Shown piece after piece: positions 25,359 to 32,583 of a stretch of DNA of 47,120 nucleotides; the first letter of the stretch is position 1; each line of letters opens with the position of its first letter. The notes beneath the pieces are model-generated. The model ran no database searches and was not told the origin of the DNA. It worked only from the letters and a program-made list of their open reading frames with translations. This DNA comes from Clostridiaceae bacterium (GTDB taxonomy: Bacteria; Bacillota; Clostridia; DSM-8532): NCBI GenBank assembly GCA_012521615.1, contig JAAYMA010000021.1, positions 1-47,120 on the forward strand, read 5' to 3'. Made by a program: the position numbers and the translations under genes.

Positions 25359-25886
25359 ATGTCTTTCTTTGAAATTGCTGAAAAAAGGTATTCTCTGAGA
25401 AACTTTGATACCAGAGAGGTGGAAAATGAAAAAATATTAAAAGTGCTTGAAGCTGCAAGAATTGCACCATCTGCATGCAATTTTCAGCCATATCATTTTA
25501 TTGTGATAACTGATGAAGGATTAAGAAAAAAGATTTCAGAATGTTTTCCGAGGGATTGGTTTAAAAAAGCACCTGTCATTATTGTTGCCTGCGGCGATCA
25601 CTCGAAATCCTGGAAAAGAAGCGACGGAAAAGACCACTGTGATGTGGACGTAGCTATCGCCGTCGATCATATAACTTTAGCAGCAGCGGATCTTGGCCTT
25701 GGAACCTGCTGGGTTTGTGCCTTTGATGCAGAAAAGTGTCATGAAATATTAAATCTCCCTGAACATTTAGAGGTAATTGCGCTTCTTCCCATGGGATATC
25801 CCGCTGAAGGTGCTGCAGTTCCTAAGAAACAAAGAAAGAATATTGAAGAAATAGTCAGCTGGAACCATTTTGGTACAAAGATATAA
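25359..25886 (+). CDS. Nitroreductase family protein
   Basis: An FMN-dependent nitroreductase-fold protein of 175 residues. The FMN contacts are RYSLRNFD at the N-terminus and AARIAPSACNFQPYHF, and the later GLGTCWVCAFD and LLPMGYPAE are typical. Such enzymes transfer electrons from NAD(P)H to quinones, nitro compounds or flavins, usually as dimers; the natural substrate is unknown. The sequence is a short form without C-terminal extension. The ribosome site (AAAGGAGGT) is excellent. It is probably monocistronic, since a promoter and T-box leader for the next gene follow. Confidence 0.9.
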   Translation: MSFFEIAEKRYSLRNFDTREVENEKILKVLEAARIAPSACNFQPYHFIVITDEGLRKKISECFPRDWFKKAPVIIVACGDHSKSWKRSDGKDHCDVDVAIAVDHITLAAADLGLGTCWVCAFDAEKCHEILNLPEHLEVIALLPMGYPAEGAAVPKKQRKNIEEIVSWNHFGTKI

Positions 25887-25906
25887 ACTGAATTATTTGA
25901 TTCCGG

Positions 25907-25936
25907 TTGACACAATCATGATAAAAATGGTAAAAT
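25907..25936 (+). promoter_or_regulatory. Promoter of the trpB2 T-box leader
   Basis: TTGACA (25907-25912), an 18-base spacer and TAAAAT (25931-25936). Confidence 0.7.
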
Positions 25937-25942
25937 AGATTT

Positions 25943-26226
25943 AACTATAACCTGAATATTGTATAAACCGTTGATTGAGAGTAGTAGCAATAACCCATTT
26001 ATCCAAAGAGAGCCGCAGGTGGTGGGATTGCGGTGATAAATGTTATTGTGAATGGACTCATGAGGGCGATGCAGAAATAATCAGAGTATGCTAGCCGGGG
26101 ACTTCACCCGTTATCAGGGAAGCATGTATGATGGTACATGAAAATGAGGGGCGTATTATACGCAAAATAGGTGGCACCGCAGAGATTAAGTCTTTGTCCT
26201 ATATCAGGATAAAGGCTTTTTTTATT
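25943..26226 (+). ncRNA. T-box leader, Trp specifier, controlling trpB2
   Basis: A T-box riboswitch that senses uncharged tRNA and decides between termination and read-through. Stem I is visible: GAG-AGTA at the base, CAATAAC pairing with GTTATTG, TTTATC with GATAAA, and the distal AGAGAG and GGTGG region. The specifier loop is TGAA-TGG-A, next to CTC of the basal stem, giving codon TGG (26053-26055), i.e. tryptophan. The T-box sequence AGGTGGCACCGC lies at 26169-26180. The terminator pairs CTTTGTCCT (26192-26200) with AGGATAAAG (26206-26214) and ends in a T-run to 26223. The gene downstream (trpB2) fits the specifier. Confidence 0.92.
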
Positions 26227-26251
26227 GGGTATTTTCAATTTATTAAATTAT

Positions 26252-26299
26252 GAAAGGAATGAGAAGTATGAAAAAGAAAGGAATGAGAAGTATGAAAAA
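26252..26299 (+). repeat. Tandem 24-bp duplication of ribosome site and start
   Basis: The unit GAAAGGAATGAGAAGTATG plus AAAAA occurs twice with no mismatch (26252-26275 and 26276-26299). Each copy carries an AAAGGA ribosome site and an ATG 9 bases later, at 26268 and 26292. The unit length is a multiple of three, so the starts are in frame. Confidence 0.9.
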
Positions 26300-27656
26300 A
26301 GTGCCTTACAAGATTTATCTGTCAGAACAAGAGGTACCTAGACATTGGTATAATATGAAGGCTGTCATGAAAAATAAACCTGAGCCATTTTTGGATCCTG
26401 CGACATTAAAGCCGCTGCCTAAAGAAGCTTTAAAGCAGATATTAGTTTCAGAGCTGGTTGAACAGGAATATAATTCTACCGACGAATATATTGAGATACC
26501 CGAAGGAATCAGGGATTTTTACAGGATGACACGTCCATCTCCCTTAATTCGTGCTTATTATCTTGAGAAAGAACTGAATACTCCTGCTGAGATTTATTAT
26601 AAGTTTGAGGGTACAAATACTTCAGGTTCCCATAAGCTGAATTCAGCCGCAGCGCAGGTGTTTTATGCAAAGCAGCAGGGGCTTACCAAACTTACTACCG
26701 AAACCGGTGCAGGACAATGGGGAACCGCCCTTGCTATGGCATGTGCATTTTACAACCTGGATTTGACTGTATATATGGTAAAAATATCGGCCCGGCAGAA
26801 GCCTTACAGGAAGGCAGTAATCGAAACTTATGGCGGTAAAGTTATTCCTTCACCTTCCGATACAACTGAAGTAGGAAGAAAGATACTTGAAGAAAACCCC
26901 GATACCGGCGGATCACTGGGATGCGCTATTTCTGAAGCTCTGGAAGTAGCATTGCAGGATGAGAATTGCCGCTATGTTCTGGGCAGTGTCATGGATCATG
27001 TTCTTCTGCACCAGTCCATAATAGGTGAAGAGACCAGGATAGCCTGTGAAAAATATGATATACAGCCAGACGTTATTATTGGCTGTGTAGGCGGTGGCTC
27101 AAACTTTGGAGGTCTTATTGCTCCATTTATGGGGGATAAGATTCAGGGCAAAAACAATATACATTTCATAGGGGTTGAACCTGCTTCCTGTCCCACGCTG
27201 ACCAGAGGAAAATTTGCATATGATTTCGGGGATACAGGAAAGATGACACCGCTTATAAAAATGTACACATTGGGTTCAGGCTTTATACCATCACCAAATC
27301 ATGCAGGAGGACTCCGTTATCATGGTATGAGCCCGATATTGTCCCAGCTTTATCATGACGGATATTTTGAGGCAAGGGCTGTTGAGCAGACAAAAGTGTT
27401 TGAAGCTGCCACTACTTTTGCCCGCTGTGAAGGTATTCTGCCTGCTCCGGAATCTTCACATGCCATCAGAGTTGCAATTGATGAGGCTTTAAAATGCAAA
27501 GAAACCGGAGAAAAGAAGACTATAATCATGGGACTTACAGGAACGGGCTATTTTGATCTTACTGCATATATGAGCTATAATGACGGTTCTATGACCGATT
27601 ACATTCCTACAGATGAAGAACTGGAAAAAGGTTTTGAAAGCTTACCCAAAGTATAA
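26292..27656 (+). CDS. trpB: Tryptophan synthase beta chain, TrpB2 type
   Basis: A PLP enzyme that joins indole and serine to make tryptophan. Features: KFEGTNTSGSHKLNSA with the PLP lysine (Lys115), TETGAGQWGTALA, the phosphate loop GCVGGGSNFGG, and GLTGTGYFD near the end. The opening motif KIYLSEQEVPRHWYN and the extended N-terminus mark the TrpB2 group rather than the TrpA-partnered TrpB1. No trpA or other trp gene is adjacent, so it may salvage free indole (inference). I give the downstream start at 26292 (455 codons with stop); 26268 is equally good by ribosome site and would add 8 residues, and 26250 would give 468. Confidence 0.92.
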   Translation: MKKVPYKIYLSEQEVPRHWYNMKAVMKNKPEPFLDPATLKPLPKEALKQILVSELVEQEYNSTDEYIEIPEGIRDFYRMTRPSPLIRAYYLEKELNTPAEIYYKFEGTNTSGSHKLNSAAAQVFYAKQQGLTKLTTETGAGQWGTALAMACAFYNLDLTVYMVKISARQKPYRKAVIETYGGKVIPSPSDTTEVGRKILEENPDTGGSLGCAISEALEVALQDENCRYVLGSVMDHVLLHQSIIGEETRIACEKYDIQPDVIIGCVGGGSNFGGLIAPFMGDKIQGKNNIHFIGVEPASCPTLTRGKFAYDFGDTGKMTPLIKMYTLGSGFIPSPNHAGGLRYHGMSPILSQLYHDGYFEARAVEQTKVFEAATTFARCEGILPAPESSHAIRVAIDEALKCKETGEKKTIIMGLTGTGYFDLTAYMSYNDGSMTDYIPTDEELEKGFESLPKV

Positions 27657-27764
27657 TTCAAAAAGAACGTCGATTATAGAATAAAAATATAAAGACAGAA
27701 AAACGATGCAGAGTCGATAAAATTATAAGTATATTGTAATCAGATTTTTATATAAACTCTGCTA

Positions 27765-27793
27765 TTGACTATTAATATAATATGTTGTAAACT
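27765..27793 (+). promoter_or_regulatory. Promoter of the metNIQ T-box leader
   Basis: TTGACT (27765-27770), a 17-base spacer and TAAACT (27788-27793). Confidence 0.6.
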
Positions 27794-27799
27794 TGTGTG

Positions 27800-28092
27800 T
27801 AAATTAAATACATCTTAAAGGCAATGAAAAGGAGAGTAGGCGGCAGGAAGCTTAACAGAGAGCCCGGCTGGTGGAAAAGGGTAAGGGGAATGTTGCTGAA
27901 CATGGCCTTGGAGCTGCGTACCGACTGCACTTTATGCACAGGCTACGACGGGTGCGCCCGTAAAAGCGCAAGAGTATCGATTTTTCTGAATCCGTACTCT
28001 ATGAGGCTCATATCCGCGAGGTGTGAGCAAAACAAGGTGGTACCACGAAGCAGAGCTTGCGTCCTTGATGATTTCATCAAGGATTTTTTTAT
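27800..28092 (+). ncRNA. T-box leader, Met specifier, controlling metNIQ
   Basis: A second T-box. In stem I, AGTAG precedes GCGGCA, which pairs with TGTTGC. The 3' side of the specifier loop then reads TGAAC-ATG-G before CCTT, which pairs with AAGG, giving codon ATG (27902-27904), methionine. The distal AGAGAG...GGCTGGTGG element is clear. The T-box sequence AGGTGGTACCACG is at 28035-28047. The terminator is a perfect 9-bp stem, TCCTTGATG (28062-28070) with CATCAAGGA (28075-28083), followed by seven T. An open frame across this region (27824-28144) is not a gene. Confidence 0.92.
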
Positions 28093-28125
28093 TGCTGTTA
28101 ACAGCTTTAGAAAGGAAGCAGAACG

Positions 28126-29142
28126 ATGGCAAATAATCCAATAATAAAAATTGAAAGTCTCAGTAAAACATTCGGCAGCGGGGAAACTGCTGTGACTGCC
28201 CTGGACGATATTAATCTGTCCATCTACCCGGGTGAGATATTTGGCATAATAGGTCTTTCAGGTGCAGGGAAAAGCACCCTTGTCAGATGTATGAACCTTT
28301 TGGAAAGACCTACGGCAGGCAGGGTGATATTCGACGGTAGTGATATTACTTCCCTGTCTGATAAGGAATTAAGAAAAGTAAGACAATCTATAGGTATGAT
28401 TTTCCAAAGTTTTAACCTCCTAATGCAGAGAACTGCTTTGGATAATGTTTGTTTCTCGTTGGAAATTGCGGGGGTACCTAAAAAAGAGGCGAAAAAACGG
28501 GCCAGGGAACTATTGGAAACAGTAGGGCTTGCAGATAAAGAAAAAGCCTATCCATCCCAGCTTTCGGGAGGGCAAAAACAGCGTGTGGCTATAGCGCGGG
28601 CACTTGCGACCAATCCCAAAGTACTTTTATGCGATGAGGCAACCAGTGCTCTTGATCCAACTACCACCCAGTCTATACTTGAGCTGATTAAAGAGCTTAA
28701 TCAAAAGACAGGTGTAACCGTAATAATTATCACTCATGAAATGAAAGTGATTGAGCAGATTTGCCACCGCGTTGCCATTATTGATAAAAGTCGTATTGAA
28801 GAGGTAGGGATGGTTCAGGATGTGTTCCGCCAACCCAAGACTCAGGCTACCAAAAAGCTCATATTTACAAATGGAGATTCTAATGAAGAATTTGCCGGAA
28901 AAGGGAGATACCTTCGTCTTGTGTTTGACGGAAGTCAGACAGACCGTCCGGTTATAGCAAACATGGTGTTAAAATGTGGCGAACCGGTGAGTATTGCCTT
29001 TGCCAAGACAAAAATGATAAGCGGGAAAATGTATGGGCATATGCTGCTTGAACTTCCTGAAAATCCCGAGATAGTGAAGAAGATAAAGGCTTATCTTGAT
29101 TCGGAAGATATTACATACGAGGAGGAACGCTACGATGCTTAA
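28126..29142 (+). CDS. metN: Methionine ABC transporter ATPase
   Basis: The ATPase of the D/L-methionine importer, 338 residues. Motifs: Walker [12 protein letters not shown]-loop IFQSFNLL, signature LSGGQKQR, Walker [15 protein letters not shown]-loop ITHEM. After the ATPase core, the C-terminal NIL domain (about 260-335: [20 protein letters not shown], ending in [16 protein letters not shown]) is present; in MetN it binds methionine and inhibits transport when the internal pool is full. The start is supported by AAAGGAAG. It overlaps metI by 8 bases. Confidence 0.96.
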   Translation: MANNPIIKIESLSKTFGSGETAVTALDDINLSIYPGEIFGIIGLSGAGKSTLVRCMNLLERPTAGRVIFDGSDITSLSDKELRKVRQSIGMIFQSFNLLMQRTALDNVCFSLEIAGVPKKEAKKRARELLETVGLADKEKAYPSQLSGGQKQRVAIARALATNPKVLLCDEATSALDPTTTQSILELIKELNQKTGVTVIIITHEMKVIEQICHRVAIIDKSRIEEVGMVQDVFRQPKTQATKKLIFTNGDSNEEFAGKGRYLRLVFDGSQTDRPVIANMVLKCGEPVSIAFAKTKMISGKMYGHMLLELPENPEIVKKIKAYLDSEDITYEEERYDA

Positions 29143-29821
29143 AGATATTATAAATGAAATATTCAGTGCTGAGATGCTTTCTCTGGTATGGAAGGGACTC
29201 CTCGAAACTTTATATATGTCTCTTGTTTCTACTGCAGTTGCTTATGCCATAGGATTGCCTGTAGGAATGCTTTTACTGGTTACTGATCCGGACGGGGTAA
29301 AACCGAATAAAACCATCAATACCACAGTGGGTGCTGTAGTCAATTTCCTTCGCTCAGTTCCGTTCCTTATCCTTATGGTCGCGGTAATGCCTCTGTCACG
29401 ACTGATAGTAGGAACTACCATTGGTGCTAAAGCAACAATAGTATCACTGGTTATTGCATCGGCTCCCTATGTGGCGAGAATGGTGGAAAGCTCTGCAAAG
29501 GAGGTAGATCGGGGCGTGATAGAAGCGTCCCTGTCAATGGGTGCGTCTACCATGCAGATTATGTGTAAGGTAATACTTCCTGAAGCAATGCCCTCCCTCA
29601 TTTATGGTGCAGCCATATCGAGCACAACCATTCTGGGTTATACTGCTATGGCAGGTGCTGTGGGAGGCGGCGGACTTGGAGCAATAGCCATTAACTATGG
29701 TTACCACAGAAAAGAAACCGTAATCATGTGGCTGATGGTTGTAATTTTAGTTCTGATAGTCCAGGTCTTTCAGGAAATTGGCAGTTTCATAGCCAAGAAG
29801 TGCGATAAGCGCATCGGTTAA
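29135..29821 (+). CDS. metI: Methionine ABC transporter permease
   Basis: A 228-residue inner-membrane permease with about five helices, the MetI type that works as a homodimer with MetN. The coupling loop reads EVDRGVIEASLSMGASTMQIMCKVILPEA, and the region GYTAMAGAVGGGGLGAIAINYGY is characteristic. I start it at the ATG at 29135, where GAGGAGGAA is ideally placed; an upstream extension reads into metN without a ribosome site. The start overlaps the metN stop by 8 bases, indicating coupled translation. Confidence 0.95.
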   Translation: MLKDIINEIFSAEMLSLVWKGLLETLYMSLVSTAVAYAIGLPVGMLLLVTDPDGVKPNKTINTTVGAVVNFLRSVPFLILMVAVMPLSRLIVGTTIGAKATIVSLVIASAPYVARMVESSAKEVDRGVIEASLSMGASTMQIMCKVILPEAMPSLIYGAAISSTTILGYTAMAGAVGGGGLGAIAINYGYHRKETVIMWLMVVILVLIVQVFQEIGSFIAKKCDKRIG

Positions 29822-29900
29822 TTACTGTATTAGGTATATATAAACTTCATATAAAACAGATATCTATCAATAAATCAAAAATTACAGGAGGAGAATTGTT

Positions 29901-30722
29901 ATGAAGAAAGCTATAAATCTATTATTAATATTTATCCTGTTGGCAGCAGTCTTGACAGGCTGCGCATCTGGAAGTTCCAAAACAGGAGACAGCAAAACTC
30001 TTGTAGTAGGAGCAAGTGTTACACCCCATGCTGAAATTCTGCAAGTCTGCAAAGAAATTTTGGCTGAAAAGGGTATCGAGCTTAAAATTGTTGAATTTAC
30101 TGATTATGTTCAACCTAACCTGAATGTTGAAAATGGTGAGCTTGACGCCAACTATTTTCAGCATAAACCTTACCTTGATCAGTTCAATATTGATCATGGA
30201 ACCAATCTGGTCTCGGTTGCAGCAATACACTATGAGCCTTTTGGAATTTACCCCGGTAAAACCAAGACCCTCGAGGAACTTCAGGATGGTGCTGTTATAA
30301 CTGTGCCAAATGATGGAACCAATGAAGCCCGTGCCCTTTTCCTGCTGGAAGATCTGGGCTTAATCAAACTTAAAGAGGGAACAGATTTTACAGCAACAAT
30401 CCTGGATATTGCTGAGAATCCTAAAAACCTGGAAATAAAAGAGTTGGAGGCTGCCCAGCTGACCTTGTCCAGGCAGGATGTTGATATGGCAGTTATCAAT
30501 GGTAACTATGCCCTTCAGGATGGTCTTAATGCAAATATAGATGCTCTTGCCCTGGAAGATAAGGATTCAGAAGCAGCTCAGACCTATGCTAATATTCTCT
30601 GTGTCAAAAAAGGAAACGAAGACAATCCGGTTATAAAAGAACTTGTAGAGGCTCTGAAGAGTGACAAGGTAAAAGCCTTTATGGAAGAGAAATATAAGGG
30701 CGCAGTAGTTCCGGTTTTTTAA
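29901..30722 (+). CDS. metQ: Methionine-binding lipoprotein (NlpA family)
   Basis: The 273-residue substrate-binding lipoprotein of the methionine importer. The signal peptide ends in the lipobox LTGC (Cys21). The mature protein shows the NlpA/MetQ hallmarks LVVGASVTPHAEIL, ENGELDANYFQHKPYLDQF, YEPFGIYPGKTKTL, VPNDGTNEARALFLLEDLGLI and DMAVINGNYA. Unlike the upstream amino-acid binding protein, its order is canonical. The 79-base gap from metI contains a strong ACAGGAGGAG site. A terminator follows, closing the operon. Confidence 0.95.
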   Translation: MKKAINLLLIFILLAAVLTGCASGSSKTGDSKTLVVGASVTPHAEILQVCKEILAEKGIELKIVEFTDYVQPNLNVENGELDANYFQHKPYLDQFNIDHGTNLVSVAAIHYEPFGIYPGKTKTLEELQDGAVITVPNDGTNEARALFLLEDLGLIKLKEGTDFTATILDIAENPKNLEIKELEAAQLTLSRQDVDMAVINGNYALQDGLNANIDALALEDKDSEAAQTYANILCVKKGNEDNPVIKELVEALKSDKVKAFMEEKYKGAVVPVF

Positions 30723-30751
30723 CCGGTATATCAGAGCGTACTTTGTACATT

Positions 30752-30788
30752 AGGACATAGCGGAGTTTACAATGCTATGTCCTTTTTG
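30752..30788 (+). terminator. Terminator after metNIQ
   Basis: AGGACATAGC (30752-30761) pairs with GCTATGTCCT (30774-30783), followed by TTTT. The gap to 30996 shows no other clear element. Confidence 0.9.
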
Positions 30789-30996
30789 CGTGGTTATTTA
30801 TTATGTGTGATTCGTTGATTTGAGACTGTACGGGACGGGGAACCCTGCATCTGAAAAGTTTGCGGTGATTTTTAATTAATATGTGATAATATGATTATGA
30901 TGTGCAGATTAGAGGTATTCATAATATATAGTCATGTCTATTGTTAACGCCGTAAAATTCGATTGACAAATATAAGATAAAAGGGGAGTAAGATAT

Positions 30997-31752
30997 ATGC
31001 AATTAGTATTAATAACAGCATTTGGGGTGGGCGGTGCGACTGTAATAGGAGCTTTTATCGGATTTTTGTTCAAAAAGATTTCTCACAAATATAATGACAT
31101 TATACTCGGGTTTGCTGCCGGTGTAATGCTTGCAGCAGCTGTTGTGGGTCTTATTCTTCCGTCCATAGAATATGGCGGAAAATTTGGTATATTGATTTGT
31201 GTTGTAGGTATTATTGCTGGTGCCATGTTTCTTAATTTTATTGACCGTTTTGTGCCTCATCTGCATAATATAGCGGGAATTGACAAAGAACGCCACCCTG
31301 AAGGTTTGGAAAAGTTAGATAAAATAATCCTGTTTGTGACAGCCATTGGCATACATAACCTGCCTGAAGGCATAGCGGCAGGTGTCAGTTTTGGTACCGA
31401 TGATATTAGCGGCGCCATAACAGTATCTCTTGGTATAGCTCTTCAGAATATACCTGAGGGTATGGTTATAATAGCCCCCATGCTTGCTGCCGGAGTGAGC
31501 AAAACCCGGACATTTTTGATTGCCCTTGCAACAGGGCTGGTTGAAGTGGTAGGAACATTGTTTGGATATTTTGCAGTAACCATTGCTTCCTTTATTCTTC
31601 CTTTTGCCCTTGCTTTTGCTGGCGGAACCATGCTCTATGTCATAAGTGATGAAATGATACCTGAAACCCATAGCCACGGCTATGAAAGAGGAGCTACCTA
31701 TGCTCTGCTTGTAGGCTTTTGTGTAATGCTTGTGCTGGATTATTATATTTAA
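30997..31752 (+). CDS. ZIP-family metal transporter (GufA type)
   Basis: A 251-residue membrane transporter of the ZIP family, importing divalent metals such as Zn2+ (possibly Fe2+ or Mn2+). About eight helices are visible. The two metal-site helices carry IGIHNLPEGIAAG (TM4) and IALQNIPEGMVI (TM5), the arrangement of the GufA subgroup; Glu165-region EVVGTLFGY and SDEMIPETHSHG follow. The N-terminus GVGGATVIGAFIGF starts directly in a helix, as usual. The ribosome site AAGGGGAG is good. It stands alone; no metalloregulator site was identified. Confidence 0.88.
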   Translation: MQLVLITAFGVGGATVIGAFIGFLFKKISHKYNDIILGFAAGVMLAAAVVGLILPSIEYGGKFGILICVVGIIAGAMFLNFIDRFVPHLHNIAGIDKERHPEGLEKLDKIILFVTAIGIHNLPEGIAAGVSFGTDDISGAITVSLGIALQNIPEGMVIIAPMLAAGVSKTRTFLIALATGLVEVVGTLFGYFAVTIASFILPFALAFAGGTMLYVISDEMIPETHSHGYERGATYALLVGFCVMLVLDYYI

Positions 31753-31843
31753 GGAAACTCCAGTCAAAGCTTTTATGTTTGCGCTTTTCCAATAAATATT
31801 AACACTAATTATGGACATAATAGCTTTGAAGGAGTGTGAGAAA

Positions 31844-32272
31844 ATGAACGCAAATGCCGAAATGTTAAACTTTATATATCAGAATTCACAGATGGGTGTA
31901 ACAACAATAAGTCAGTTGCTTGATATTGTTGAAGACCAGGAATTTAAAAAACATCTTAATTCCCAACTCGATGAGTATAAGGAAATTCATAAATTAGCCA
32001 GACAAAAGCTAAATGAGAACGGATATGATGAAAAGGGGATAGGTGCATTTGACAAAATTAAAACCTATCTGATGATTAATATGCAGACACTTACTGACAG
32101 ATCTGCTTCCCATATTGCAGAAATGCTTATTATCGGAAGTAATATGGGTGTTATCAATGCCGTTAAAAATCTGAAAAAATATCATAATGTTGAGCAGGAT
32201 ATTAAGAACTTAATGGAGAGACTGCTTAAAACTGAGGAAAATAATATTCAGGAATTAAAAGCATTTCTTTAA
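31844..32272 (+). CDS. Ferritin-like helical-bundle protein, function unknown
   Basis: A 142-residue all-helical soluble protein. It looks like a four-helix bundle of the ferritin-like or DUF2383-like kind: helix 1 AEMLNFIYQNSQMGVTTISQLLDIVE, helix 2 FKKHLNSQLDEYKEIHKLARQKLNENG, helix 3 IKTYLMINMQTLTDRSASHIAEMLIIGSNMG, helix 4 VEQDIKNLMERLLKTEENNIQELKAFL. Glu and His residues occur at positions that could bind metal, but the classical ExxH pairs are incomplete. Similar proteins are widespread in Clostridia. I place the start at 31844, after TGAAGGAGT; an in-frame ATG at 31811 has no ribosome site. Confidence 0.75.
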   Translation: MNANAEMLNFIYQNSQMGVTTISQLLDIVEDQEFKKHLNSQLDEYKEIHKLARQKLNENGYDEKGIGAFDKIKTYLMINMQTLTDRSASHIAEMLIIGSNMGVINAVKNLKKYHNVEQDIKNLMERLLKTEENNIQELKAFL

Positions 32273-32280
32273 AATTGTAA

Positions 32281-32348
32281 GACAGGGGACGGTTCCGTGT
32301 TTTTGTGTCCGGGACGTGACGGATTGTGACACAGAACCGTCCTCTGTC
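32281..32348. repeat. Palindromic repeat element
   Basis: GACAGGGGACGGTTCCGTGT (32281-32300) is the near-perfect reverse complement (18 of 20, both mismatches allowing G-U in RNA) of the sequence at 32329-32348. It shares the GACAGGG core with the element at 17997-18195. It begins 9 bases after the preceding stop codon and could act as a transcript 3' end, although it lacks a T-run. Confidence 0.65.
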
Positions 32349-32463
32349 GTACTGTTCATCGAGTTCCTATGAATGTATTGTTATAAATACATAAAAACTC
32401 TGGCCGGAAGATTGTAAAATTGTAAATTCACATAATAGCAATTCATCAATAATGATGATACTA

Positions 32464-32559
32464 TATAATTGTAATTGTTAAATATTTAACGTTTCGGTAT
32501 CCAAATTTTTTTCCTTGGACATGTTATTTTTTTAACAAATTGCGTTAAATATTTATCAA
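32464..32559 (+). promoter_or_regulatory. adhE promoter with two Rex-like operators
   Basis: A perfect -10 TATAAT lies at 32464-32469; the -35 is poor. Site 1, TTGTTAAATATTTAACGT (32475-32492), covers the likely transcription start and matches the Rex consensus TTGTTAA-N4-TTAACAA at 16 of 18 positions (2 mismatches). Site 2, GCGTTAAATATTTATCAA (32542-32559), matches with three mismatches. A half-site TTAACAA (32532-32538) precedes it. Rex senses the NADH/NAD+ ratio and represses fermentation genes when NAD+ is high. Confidence 0.75.
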
Positions 32560-32583
32560 AGGCTTTCATCAGGAGGGATTAAT

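Noticed and set aside
27824-28144. Open frame of 106 codons before metN
   Set aside because: It runs through the T-box stem I, T-box sequence and terminator.
30820-30860. Third copy of the GACAGGG palindrome
   Set aside because: Only a loose GGGACGGGGAACC-like match is present, without the second arm.
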